From Nitrospira sp. ST-bin5 (GTDB lineage: Bacteria; Nitrospirota; Nitrospiria; Nitrospirales; Nitrospiraceae), in contig MSXN01000018.1 of assembly GCA_002083555.1 (NCBI GenBank), positions 1-64,000 of the forward strand: DNA of 64,000 nucleotides, read 5' to 3'. Below are positions 53,201 through 61,317 of the stretch, piece by piece. The translations under genes and the position numbers were made by a program. How positions within the stretch are numbered: the stretch's first letter is position 1; each line of letters starts with the position of its first letter. Below the pieces are notes generated by a model. It made no database searches and was not told the DNA's origin. It saw only the letters and a list, made by a program, of their open reading frames with translations.

Positions 53201-54709
53201 GGGATCGGCCTGTCCGAGGAGCAGCAGGCCCGGTTGTTCCAAGCGTTCAGCCAGGCCGACGGCTCGACGACGAGAAAATACGGAGGAACCGGATTGGGCC
53301 TGGCGATTTGTAAGCGCCTGGTCGAAATAATGGGTGGGGAGATCGGTGTGGCCAGCCAACCGGGGGCGGGCAGTTCGTTCTGGTTCACCGCTCGATTTGA
53401 ACCACAAGAGGAAGCGGTTGAAGCCGTCGTGCCGGAAGCGCTCTCGGTACGGGGGAAACGTGCGTTGATCGTCGACGATAAGCCGATCAACTGCCGGATC
53501 CTCGATCTGCTGATGAAGAAATGGGGAGTCGGGTCCACGGTGATCAGCGACCATGTGGCCGTCGTTCCTCACCTTCAGGCGCAAATTCGCAAGGGGATCC
53601 CGTATGACATCGCGATCATTGACGCCGATCTGGCCGACGTCGACGGACTCCAGCTTGCGCACACGGTGGTGGCAATCGGGGCGTCCGCTCCGCGCGTGAT
53701 CCTGCTGACGTCTGTCGGAAAACGGGGAGACGCGAAAGCGGCCAAGGCGTTGGGCGTGTCGGCCTATCTCACTAAGCCGCTCAGGGAAAGTCAGCTCGTG
53801 CGTTGCCTGGCGAGGGTGTTGGAGCAGCCAGGCGTTTCACCCACCGGGGAGCAGCCGCCGTCAGGATCGGAGTTGGTGACCCGCCACACCCTCGCCGAGG
53901 CCGCCACGCCGGTCGGGATGAAGATTTTGCTCGCCGAAGACAACATCATCAATCAGAAGGTCGCTGTCCGGATGTTTGAGCGATTGGGCCATCGTGTGGA
54001 TGTGGTGGCGAACGGCCTTGAGGCCGTCGAAGCGCTGTCGCGGATTGCCTATGATCTGGTGTTCATGGATTGCCAGATGCCGGAGATGGATGGATTCGAA
54101 GCCACCCGCGAGATTCGGCAGCGTGAGCGGTCAGGAAAAAGTTCGGCGCTTCATCCCATCACGGCTCTGCGCCACCGTACTCGCATCATCGCCATGACGG
54201 CCAATGCCATGCAGGGGGACCGCGAAGCCTGCCTGCAAGCGGGCATGGATGACTATGTCTCCAAGCCGGTGACGAGCGAGGCGTTAGCCGCGGTGTTTGA
54301 GCGTTGGCGCCCGCGAGCCGTTCCGATAGCGCCGGTCGAGACGTCGAAGGGTGGTGATCCCACGATCGATCCGCTGGTTTTTGACGGGCTCAGGGTGTTG
54401 AGCGATGAAGACGATCCGGATTTTTTGACCAGACTGGTGACGCATTTCCTGGCCGACACGCCGGATAAGCTGGCCCTGCTGGGTACGGCCTGCCGTAAGG
54501 GGAGAGCTGAAGAGGTGCAACGGATCGCGCATAGTTTGAAAGGGAGCGCGTCGAATCTGGGGGCGTTGGGCATGGCCAGGATGTGCGACCAGGTCGTCTT
54601 GGCCGCCCGTGAGAAACTGGAGACGGTTCCCACCCTCTTGGCCGAACTGGAGCTTGAGTTCCAGAGAGTCCGGGGAGAGTTGGAGCGGGATCTCAAGGAG
54701 GCGGCATAA
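50249..54709 (+). CDS. Membrane hybrid sensor histidine kinase with phosphorelay domains
   Basis: 1486 residues. Order: membrane helix (about 48-66), extracytoplasmic Cache-like sensor, helix (about 345-365), PAS, GAF, PAS, HisKA with H834 in ATMSHEIRTPMNGVIGMTG, HATPase (NLVGNAIKFTEQG, DTGIGLSEEQ, GGTGLGLAI), REC with D1125, REC with D1274 in FMDCQMPEMDGFEATREIRQ, HPt with H1428 in IAHSLKGSASNLG. A complete phosphorelay in one chain. The start is a GTG with AAAGG; no DNA-binding output. The following gene starts in the stop codon. Confidence 0.9.
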   Translation: MQDRPHQRFARGQEPVKRGSTSVGLGVSDHRTASGRGSRAFTHRHQFMLIGLITAATLMAVLGGGTWLERRTVATSGEAVSIMAAEVSAKLDLLLNERIGDVQFLAESLAMNGGTSAARSHILSTFHQAYPLYLWIGIVDPAGRIVEATMPQARRLDVKTADWFRAVREERIGLYVGDIAVDEASPGAEAVSFTAPIVDHRVDAARRSFRGAVTTRVSAKQLERLVTEAIRLFQQKTSFFHTVEYKVLRADGGVFIDSDGARKGRLNLAQGNLPSVQRAGSGESGFVEEQHFVRRVPVLTGYARTQGAEGVESPKWTVLLRVDRAEVVEPVHRFLWTVGAAGLLIVGPLIGLLLNVTRRAQREWKETQEERMHARGNERRLQTILEVEPEGVLVTDGGRRVLQINPAGCALFDAGFPEEILGRDIGRWVHEDDRRAYEDAHAAALQGRSVLMSGRLQSLSGQSRWFEMTSVLLPGELGISPSVLSVTRDITDQKHAQRRQALQHAVAKVLAEASTVEQAIPELLRVIGTSLEWQVGIFWRVQERARTLRCLHTWGAHPHPMEEFLEASCRETFSSGVGFPGRCWSRGEPLWEPDVLRDHDFVRTAAASLNGLHAGCVFPVWLRASVFGIMEFFSRDVHPRDADLLRTLATIGSQIGLFLERAEVEASLRENESRTRLIIDTALDAIVTMDRDGMITEWNAQAELLFGWQAHEAIGRDLADTIIPADQRAAHRAGLARYLKTGEVSILGKLVEVQACHRDGRVFPAEVSIAHLRLNDTVVFSAFIRDISQRKESAQALSSYAQQLERSNHDLDAALGQARAATEAKSAFLATMSHEIRTPMNGVIGMTGLLLDTELTAEQREYGEAVRNCGDHLLTIINDILDFSKIEAGKMSLEIIDFDLRHAVEDALDLFGERASTKQLNLACLFHAEVPSAVRGDPGRVRQVLTNLVGNAIKFTEQGDVVVQVRLASPKDGAVVVRFDVTDTGIGLSEEQQARLFQAFSQADGSTTRKYGGTGLGLAICKRLVEIMGGEIGVASQPGAGSSFWFTARFEPQEEAVEAVVPEALSVRGKRALIVDDKPINCRILDLLMKKWGVGSTVISDHVAVVPHLQAQIRKGIPYDIAIIDADLADVDGLQLAHTVVAIGASAPRVILLTSVGKRGDAKAAKALGVSAYLTKPLRESQLVRCLARVLEQPGVSPTGEQPPSGSELVTRHTLAEAATPVGMKILLAEDNIINQKVAVRMFERLGHRVDVVANGLEAVEALSRIAYDLVFMDCQMPEMDGFEATREIRQRERSGKSSALHPITALRHRTRIIAMTANAMQGDREACLQAGMDDYVSKPVTSEALAAVFERWRPRAVPIAPVETSKGGDPTIDPLVFDGLRVLSDEDDPDFLTRLVTHFLADTPDKLALLGTACRKGRAEEVQRIAHSLKGSASNLGALGMARMCDQVVLAAREKLETVPTLLAELELEFQRVRGELERDLKEAA

Positions 54710-57402
54710 TGGGCTGTCGATTCGATCTGCGGTCATTGAAGTCAAGGGAAGCCCTCATACTGGGGATTATTGGAGTCGGGGCTATCGCACTCGGGGTCAT
54801 CGGCCTGGATGTCGTGGAGCGCGAACTTATCGCAAGGACCGGGGAAACCCTGTCGTATGCGGCGTCTGAGGTGGCGGCGAGATTCGACTCCCAGGTGGCG
54901 GAGCGAGTTGGCGATATCGAAGTACTCGCGAAGGCGTCACAGATACGTTCAACCGATCCGGGGGTGGTGCAGGGCCATCTGAAAGCCATTCAGCAGTTCT
55001 ATCCGGTCTATCGTCGTCTGTCGGTGGTGGATAACGATGGCCGGACGGTGGCCTCGACGGATCCTGAATGGGCCGGGAAGGATCTGGCGTCGTCGCCGCT
55101 GTTTCTGGAGGCCCGGCAGTCAGCTCAGGTGATGATTGAGACGGTGCGACAACCCGATCGAGAGGACGGCCCTTTGAGCGCCGTCGTATTTTCAGTTCAG
55201 ATCAAGGGGAACGATGGGCGTGTGCGCGGCGTCATCATGACGGAAATAGATCGTGCGCGCTGGCAGAAGTGGGCTGCGGAGACGATCGGCCACTTTGAGA
55301 ATCGAGCGCAACAGTTCGGATCTGTGCGCTATCAGATCTTGTACTCCGAGGGAGAGGTTTTGCTTGGGGTCCAGAGGAGTGAGCTGACAGAAGGGAACTT
55401 TCAAAGCCATGGATTGCCGTCGCCGATTCACATGACCGGTGAACGGGCTGGATGGGTAGAAGAAGATCATCTAGCGCGCGGGGCTTCTGCCATTACCGGC
55501 TATGCCCGTATGGCGGGAGAGAGGTCGAGAGGCCAATTGCCGTGGGGAATTCTGGTCTGGGCCGATCGCGATGATGTGTTGGCGAGTATTCGGGGTGTCT
55601 TGCTGAAACTGGGACTGGCCGGTCTCGGCATCTTTCTTCCGACATTCGGTCTCCTGATCTGGTTTAGCCAATGCCGGCGGATGGAGCAGGATAAGTCGTC
55701 ATCAGCGTTGCGCTCCCTGGCGGAAAGTGAGGCCCGGACGAGGACGGTGCTGCATGATGCAATGGATGCCGTTGTGGTCATGGACGCTCAGGGCATGATC
55801 AGCGGATGGAACCGGCAAGCGGAAGAGATTTTTGGATGGGAGATGGTCGAGATATTGGGTTCAAGTATGGTGATGACACTCGTGCCGCCTCAATATCGGG
55901 AGGCGCACACGCAGGGTGTCGCCCGGTACTTGTCGACCGGCGAAGCGAAGATGCTGAACAAACGCGTAGAGATTTCAGCGCTCAGGAAGGATGGAACTGA
56001 ATTTCCGATTGAATTGACCATCACGCCTCTCAAGCTGGAGCGAGGGATGTTTTTCAGCGCCTTCATCCGCGATATCAGTGAACGAAAGAAAATGATCGAC
56101 CGGCTGCGGGAGAATGAAACCTTTTTCCGATTGCTGTCAGAACAGCTGCCGGTCGGGGTCTTTGAAATCAACGAGGATGGCAGCTGTCTCTACAAGAACA
56201 AGATGTGGGATACGATCATGGGGGTCGTCAACGAGGAGGTCTTCGGATTCGCCTCGGCCGCACTCCCTTCCGGCACGTGGATCGATTGGGTTCATCCCGA
56301 GGAGCGTCCGGCATTGACTCAACGCTGGGTGGCCGCTCAAGGGAGTTTCAGCCGGTTGCATGCCGAGTGTCGGCTGGCGCCGAACGATGGGCCGGACCGC
56401 TGGGTGGAGCTTCAGATTTGGCCCATGGCTGATGATCGAGGGGTTCGCTATCTCGGGACGCTCGAAGATATTACGAGCCGCAAGGATATGACCGATCGGC
56501 TTCGCATGAGCGAAGCGTTCTTCCGACTCTTGTCCGATCATCTTCCGATCGGTGCCTTCGAAATCGACAGTCGAGGTGCCTGTGTCTATGGAAACAAGAT
56601 GTGGCGGGCTCTGCGGCATCTCTCCGAGGACGTCGGTGATCGCCACCCGATTCGATCGGGATCATGGCTCCAGTGGTTCCATGCGGATGATCGCGAGAAG
56701 GTCGAGGAGGAATGGGAGCGGACGCGCACCACGTTCGATCGGGTGGCGGTCGAATGCCGTCTGGCAGAGGGAGGGGAGGAGGCGAGATGGGTTAATGTCC
56801 TGCTCTGGCCGATGACGACGGAGGAGGGGGTCCGCTATCTTGGGACCTTGGAGGATATTACCGAGCGGAAACGGACCGTGGCGCATACGATGACACTGCT
56901 GAAACATGGCCGGTTCGAATTGCAGACGCTCACCGAAGCCAGGAATCTTGCGGAACTCCTCGCCTATGCGTTCCCCGACCCATTGCGGACGCAGCTGGGT
57001 TTGACGGAATTGCTCGTCAATGGCGTTGAGCATGGGAACTTGGGTATTTCTTATGCCGAGAAATCTGCACTCTTGGATCAAGGCCAGTTCGAGGCTGAGC
57101 TGATCCGGCGATTGGCGTTACCGGAACATATGAAGAAGCGTGTTCATATTACCATCGAACGGACCGACGGGAATCTCGAGTTGACGATCCTTGATGACGG
57201 CAGCGGGTTTGACTGGAAACAGTATCTCGATCTGAATCGTGAACGGGCAGACGACCTGCATGGCCGTGGTATTGCGATGGCAAAGCTCATCAGCTTCGAC
57301 GAAGTCGAGTTCCGTGGCCGTGGTAATCAGGTGGTGATATCGGTCTCACTGAACGGGGTCGATACCGATGTGTGGCCGGAAGAGGAGCGCAGGGTCGCTT
57401 AG
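54709..57402 (+). CDS. Membrane multi-PAS protein with RsbW-like ATPase domain
   Basis: 897 residues. Same N-terminal architecture as the upstream kinase: helix, Cache-like sensor, helix; then three PAS domains (about 340-460, 465-590, 595-720) and a C-terminal HATPase (about 740-885) with LTELLVNGVEHGNLG, LTILDDGSGFDW, GRGIAMAKLI. There is no His-containing dimerisation helix, so it is not a conventional histidine kinase; the ATPase resembles anti-sigma-factor/serine kinases. Start codon overlaps the preceding stop (TAATG). Confidence 0.88.
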   Translation: MGCRFDLRSLKSREALILGIIGVGAIALGVIGLDVVERELIARTGETLSYAASEVAARFDSQVAERVGDIEVLAKASQIRSTDPGVVQGHLKAIQQFYPVYRRLSVVDNDGRTVASTDPEWAGKDLASSPLFLEARQSAQVMIETVRQPDREDGPLSAVVFSVQIKGNDGRVRGVIMTEIDRARWQKWAAETIGHFENRAQQFGSVRYQILYSEGEVLLGVQRSELTEGNFQSHGLPSPIHMTGERAGWVEEDHLARGASAITGYARMAGERSRGQLPWGILVWADRDDVLASIRGVLLKLGLAGLGIFLPTFGLLIWFSQCRRMEQDKSSSALRSLAESEARTRTVLHDAMDAVVVMDAQGMISGWNRQAEEIFGWEMVEILGSSMVMTLVPPQYREAHTQGVARYLSTGEAKMLNKRVEISALRKDGTEFPIELTITPLKLERGMFFSAFIRDISERKKMIDRLRENETFFRLLSEQLPVGVFEINEDGSCLYKNKMWDTIMGVVNEEVFGFASAALPSGTWIDWVHPEERPALTQRWVAAQGSFSRLHAECRLAPNDGPDRWVELQIWPMADDRGVRYLGTLEDITSRKDMTDRLRMSEAFFRLLSDHLPIGAFEIDSRGACVYGNKMWRALRHLSEDVGDRHPIRSGSWLQWFHADDREKVEEEWERTRTTFDRVAVECRLAEGGEEARWVNVLLWPMTTEEGVRYLGTLEDITERKRTVAHTMTLLKHGRFELQTLTEARNLAELLAYAFPDPLRTQLGLTELLVNGVEHGNLGISYAEKSALLDQGQFEAELIRRLALPEHMKKRVHITIERTDGNLELTILDDGSGFDWKQYLDLNRERADDLHGRGIAMAKLISFDEVEFRGRGNQVVISVSLNGVDTDVWPEEERRVA

Positions 57403-58076
57403 CGGCCGGAGAAGAGCGCGCGAATCGACGCTCCCCAGCCGAGCGAGAGTTGCCCGGCCTCGGACGGCAGGGGGGCAGATGGCGGCGGAGCGATGGAGGG
57501 CGTCAGCGGCGTGGGCACCGCCCCACGATGCATCATCGGCAATTCCTGCAACGCTCCCCGGCAGGTTCCGCAGAGATGCCGGCGAGGTTGAATAGTCTTG
57601 CGTTGACGGCGATACACCCTTCCGCAATCCTTGCAGCGCCACGCAAATTGCGCCAGTGCCAGTACTTCTTTGTGAAGCGAGTGGTAGATCGTAATTGCGA
57701 CCAGCCCGTTCCGGTTCATCTCGGTCATCTTTCGCACAAAATCAGGGCCGTGGTTCGGCTTCCGTTTCAGGATGTCGAACTGCCATTGATGAATCATCTC
57801 ATGGGCGAGCGTATTCAGCAGTTCCTGCTCGGCATAGGGGGTTCGTTCAGCCAGGCGTGCCATCAGAGGCTCGGAGAGGCGGATCTCCCGCTTGGTCCGA
57901 TTCGGCATCGATTCTTCGAACGACCGCGGGCGAGGACCTCCGCGGCTGACGAACATGCCGACGGACGACGTGAGGCGGCGGCTCCAGGCAATGGAAATTT
58001 CCGGCAGGAGCCCGTCGAAGTAGCGCTCGTTCAGGGTGCGCCACTCTGCTTGTAACCGTTCGATGGAGGGATTCAT
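57399..58076 (-). CDS. SprT-like zinc metallopeptidase
   Basis: 225 residues. The SprT domain has HEMIHQWQFD (HExxH) and a third ligand around NHGPDFVRKM, followed by a zinc ribbon (CKDCGRVYRRQRKTI, CGTCRG). Spartan/SprT-type proteins act on DNA-protein crosslinks in eukaryotes; the bacterial role is unknown. C-terminal Pro-rich tail. Its end overlaps the preceding gene by four bases on the opposite strand. Confidence 0.85.
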   Translation of the reverse strand: MNPSIERLQAEWRTLNERYFDGLLPEISIAWSRRLTSSVGMFVSRGGPRPRSFEESMPNRTKREIRLSEPLMARLAERTPYAEQELLNTLAHEMIHQWQFDILKRKPNHGPDFVRKMTEMNRNGLVAITIYHSLHKEVLALAQFAWRCKDCGRVYRRQRKTIQPRRHLCGTCRGALQELPMMHRGAVPTPLTPSIAPPPSAPLPSEAGQLSLGWGASIRALFSGR

Positions 58077-58130
58077 AGTTACAGGCTCCGTCTTGCCGGG
58101 AGCATAGCGACTCAGAGGCGGCAATCGACG

Positions 58131-59123
58131 TTAGCGGATCTGCTCGAGTACGGCCGCGGCCAGAATCGGCAACATGATCTCATGATGCCCGGTCAGGGTA
58201 TAGCCCTTGCCGCCTTTTTGCGTCGGGCGTCTCACTACATTGGTCAGCGGCCGATAGTGCGAGAGGAAATCCATATTCACCGTCGTGATCTTGGTGAGGG
58301 GATGGCCGAGATTACGCCCGAGCGACACCGTTTTCAAAAACACTTCCGGAAGAATGACGGCCGATCCCACATTCAGATAGACTCCGCCTTCCATGCCGGC
58401 GACCACGGCGGCCAGCCGTCGAAAATCCAGCAGAGACGTGGCTCCGATGGCGGCGCCATCGGCGGCAGGGTGCATATGGATGATATCCGTTCCGATCGCG
58501 ACGTGCACGGTGACGGGAATGCCGAGCTTTGCGCCGGTGGCAAGAATGCTCGTCGCGCGGTTGGGAAACTGACCTTGATAGCGATTGATGTAGTGTCCGA
58601 CGGCCTCTCCGAGCCCCTGGCCGTGTTGTGCACCGAGCGTGATGGCCTCGTTCAAGATGCGTCCGGTGTCTTCGGCCATGCCGAAGCGGCCTTCGTCGAT
58701 CTCGGCGTCCACTTCTTCCGACGTGTGCCCCATGAGCGCCAGCTCGAAGTCGTGGATGATGCCGGCTCCGTTCATGGCCACCGCCGTGACGATGCTGCGT
58801 TCCATCAGATCGACGAGCAGCGGCGCGAGGCCCACCTTGATCACATGGGCGCCGATCCCGACGATGACGGGCCGCTTCTGGCGATGGGCTGTCGCGATGG
58901 CGGTCGCCACGGCGCGCAAGGTCTTGACGGCAAGCAGATCGGGCAGCGATGCGAAAAACTGCTCGAACGACCCTCCGCGTTTCCACGGCCTGGCAAAGTC
59001 GGCTACCCGCACTTTGCTATGACGTTTTTTCAACGGATAGGTCGTCAGATCCGAGACATCGATCGGGGGAATCAACGGACGCGCGGGGCGTTGCGGGGGA
59101 GTCCGGTTAGGACGCTGTGCCAA
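58131..59123 (-). CDS. Deoxyhypusine-synthase-like conserved protein
   Basis: 330 residues. Rossmann-type motif RPVIVGIGAHVIKVGLAPLLVDLMERSIVTAVAMNGAGIIHDFELALMGHTSEEVD; later HVAIGTDIIHMHPAADGAAIGATSLLDFRRLAAVVAGMEGGVYLNVGSAVILPEVFLKTVSL. These blocks recall the DHS-like NAD-binding fold, but the eukaryotic active-site Lys region is not evident. Found in Planctomycetes and similar bacteria with no defined role. It overlaps gmhA by 17 bases. Confidence 0.6.
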   Translation of the reverse strand: MAQRPNRTPPQRPARPLIPPIDVSDLTTYPLKKRHSKVRVADFARPWKRGGSFEQFFASLPDLLAVKTLRAVATAIATAHRQKRPVIVGIGAHVIKVGLAPLLVDLMERSIVTAVAMNGAGIIHDFELALMGHTSEEVDAEIDEGRFGMAEDTGRILNEAITLGAQHGQGLGEAVGHYINRYQGQFPNRATSILATGAKLGIPVTVHVAIGTDIIHMHPAADGAAIGATSLLDFRRLAAVVAGMEGGVYLNVGSAVILPEVFLKTVSLGRNLGHPLTKITTVNMDFLSHYRPLTNVVRRPTQKGGKGYTLTGHHEIMLPILAAAVLEQIR

Positions 59124-59685
59124 GGAGTGTTTCCTCTACGAGTTCGCACAGGACATGACCGAGCGTGATATGGCTTTCCTGGATGCGCGCCGTCACGGTC
59201 GAAGGGACGACGAAAGGATGATCGACGAGGCCGGCGAGTTTGCCGCCGGTGCCACCGGTCCAGGCGATGGTGATCATGCCGCATTCGCGCGCGGCCTCAA
59301 TCCCTTTGAGCACGTTCAGCGAATTGCCGCTGGTGCTGATGCCGATGGCGATATCGCCTTTCTGGCCATGGGCGCGGACCTGCCGGGCGAAGAGTTCGTC
59401 GAAGCCGTAGTCGTTGGCGATGCAGGTGATGGCGGCGATGTCAGTGGCGAGGGCGATGGCCGGCAAGGGCTTGCGCTCGCGCTTATAGCGGCCGACGAAT
59501 TCCGCCGCGATATGCGCGGCGTCGGTGGCGCTGCCGCCGTTGCCGAACAGCAGGACTTTGCGTCCTTCGCGGAACGCCGTCACCATGAGGGCGGCCACGA
59601 GCGCAATGCGATCGGCGTGATCACGCGCAAATTGTTGTTTGACGGCCGCGCTGTCGGAAAAGGCCTTGAGGATAAAGTCTTTCAT
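59107..59685 (-). CDS. gmhA: Phosphoheptose isomerase
   Basis: 192 residues. SIS fold: KVLLFGNGGSATDAAHIAAEFVGRYKRERKPLPAIAL, IAIGISTSGNSLNVLKGIEAARE, and the C-terminal ARIQESHITLGHVLCELVEETL. Converts sedoheptulose-7-P to D-glycero-manno-heptose-7-P, first step towards ADP-heptose. No ribosome site stands out. Followed on the same strand by the DHS-like gene. Confidence 0.92.
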   Translation of the reverse strand: MKDFILKAFSDSAAVKQQFARDHADRIALVAALMVTAFREGRKVLLFGNGGSATDAAHIAAEFVGRYKRERKPLPAIALATDIAAITCIANDYGFDELFARQVRAHGQKGDIAIGISTSGNSLNVLKGIEAARECGMITIAWTGGTGGKLAGLVDHPFVVPSTVTARIQESHITLGHVLCELVEETLLGTAS

Positions 59686-59740
59686 CAGTCGGCGATTCTA
59701 GGCAAGCGCGGTGAGACTGTCAAACGCGGCGGCTGTGACG

Positions 59741-60691
59741 CTACGCTTTCGGTGGCGGGGTCGGCGAACCCTGCTTGATGGCGCTCATGGCCAGCGCGAT
59801 CATGGAGCCTACGTCGGAGACGGTTGCCGGGAGAATGAGCGTATTGTTGGTCCTGGCCAGCTCACCGAATTTCGTGATGTACTGTTCCGCTACGCGCAGC
59901 TGGACCGCTTCCTGTCCGCCGGGCACTTGAATGGTCTCGGCCACCTTCCGGAGTCCTTCGGCGGTCGCTTGGGCGATCGCGAGAATGGCCGAGGCGGCGC
60001 CTTCGGCTTCATTGATCTGCTGTTGCTTCTTCGCTTCCGAGGCCTTGATCACTTGCTGCTTCTCACCCTCGGCTTGATTGATGGCCGCGTCGCGTTCGCC
60101 TTCCGATGTGAGGATGACGGCGCGCTTTTCCCGTTCCGCCCGCATCTGCTTTTCCATCGCATTGAGCACGTCTTTCGGCGGCGTGATGTTCTTGATCTCG
60201 TAGCGCAGGACTTTGACGCCCCAGGGGTCCGAGGCCTTGTCGAGCTCATTCACGACCTGGATATTGATATTGGTCCGTTCTTCAAATGTCCGATCAAGTT
60301 CGATCTTCCCGATCTCGCTTCGCAAGGTCGTTTGGGCCAGCTGGATCAAGGCGAATCCATAGTCGCTGATGCCATAGGACGCGCGCTGCGGATGCAGCAC
60401 TTTGAGGTACAGGATGCCGTCGACCGATACCTGCACGTTGTCGCGGGTGATGCAAACCTGCTCGGGAATATCGATGGCTGTTTCTTTGAGCGAGTGCTTG
60501 TAACGGATGTTATCGACAAAGGGGAGCAGGATGTGAAAGCCGGCGTCCAGCGTCGCCGAATACTTGCCGAGACGCTCGACGACATAAGCGCTTTGTTGCG
60601 GGACGACGACGGCTAACTTTGAGATGACATAGAGGACGAACAGGGCCAATAAGAGTGTGACGAGAAATCCGCCGCTCATACCACCATCCAT
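59741..60691 (-). CDS. SPFH/Band 7 protein (QmcA-like)
   Basis: 316 residues. One N-terminal membrane helix (FLVTLLLALFVLYVISKLAVVVP), then the SPFH domain (QQSAYVVERLGKYSATLDAGFHILLPFVDNI, ITRDNVQVSVDGILYLKV) and a coiled-coil KRAVILTSEGERDAAINQAEGEKQQVIKASEAKKQQ. Paired with nfeD, the usual partner. Organises membrane microdomains and affects FtsH-type proteolysis. GGAG upstream. Confidence 0.92.
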   Translation of the reverse strand: MDGGMSGGFLVTLLLALFVLYVISKLAVVVPQQSAYVVERLGKYSATLDAGFHILLPFVDNIRYKHSLKETAIDIPEQVCITRDNVQVSVDGILYLKVLHPQRASYGISDYGFALIQLAQTTLRSEIGKIELDRTFEERTNINIQVVNELDKASDPWGVKVLRYEIKNITPPKDVLNAMEKQMRAEREKRAVILTSEGERDAAINQAEGEKQQVIKASEAKKQQQINEAEGAASAILAIAQATAEGLRKVAETIQVPGGQEAVQLRVAEQYITKFGELARTNNTLILPATVSDVGSMIALAMSAIKQGSPTPPPKA

Positions 60692-60733
60692 AATGTAGTC
60701 TCCACAATGTAGTCTTCACGTGATTGGTCTCCG

Positions 60734-61168
60734 CTATTCGCCCGCGATCAGCAATGTGAGACCGTCCATGCCGGTGACTTTGCTTCGTTGTCCCTTAATT
60801 AGCGGGGTAAGGCCGGTATTTCTGGCCGACCAGGTGGTGCCTCGGAGTTCGACTTTTCCGACGGCTCCGGCGGCCAGTGCGTCTACGGGAATGGCGATTT
60901 CGCCCGTCATCGAATCAACGTCGGGATGTTTGACTTCCGAGGCATTGATGCGGGCCAGCAAGGGGCCGCGAAACAAGAGCAGGAACGCGACGGCCAGGCC
61001 GGAGAAGAGCAGCCATTGGGCGGATTCTCCCGGGACGAGTTCCAGCCACGCGATCGCTCCGACCACCAGGGCGGCGAGGCCGAAAAAGAGAATGTAGAAT
61101 CCCCCCGGGGTCATCATCTCGGCGCCCAGCAGGAGCAACCCGAGCAAGAGCCAGTACCACCAGATCAT
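60734..61168 (-). CDS. NfeD-family membrane protein
   Basis: 144 residues. Hydrophobic segments IWWYWLLLGLLLLGAEMM, GGFYILFFGLAALVVGAIAWL and WLLFSGLAVAFLLLF, then an OB-fold C-terminal domain (SMTGEIAIPVDALAAGAVGKVELRGTTWSARN). Functions with the SPFH protein downstream. GAGG precedes the ATG. Confidence 0.9.
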   Translation of the reverse strand: MIWWYWLLLGLLLLGAEMMTPGGFYILFFGLAALVVGAIAWLELVPGESAQWLLFSGLAVAFLLLFRGPLLARINASEVKHPDVDSMTGEIAIPVDALAAGAVGKVELRGTTWSARNTGLTPLIKGQRSKVTGMDGLTLLIAGE

Positions 61169-61279
61169 TGTAAAACCTCAGCGTGGGCGGTGAGCGAGGA
61201 AAGAGGCCTGCGCAATGGAGGAAAGTCTAAGCCGGTTTCCGGAGACCGTCAAGCAGAACGCATATTACCCAGTCAAGAA

Positions 61280-61308
61280 TTGATCGCCTCTCTGGCCGAT
61301 GTTATAGT
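61280..61308 (+). promoter_or_regulatory. Promoter, probably for a leaderless CARF mRNA
   Basis: TTGATC (61280-61285), a 17-base spacer ending in an extended TG, and TATAGT (61303-61308) sit so that transcription would start about 61315, three bases before the ATG at 61318. No ribosome site is available in that short space. Confidence 0.55.
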
Positions 61309-61317
61309 CCGCGCGCA

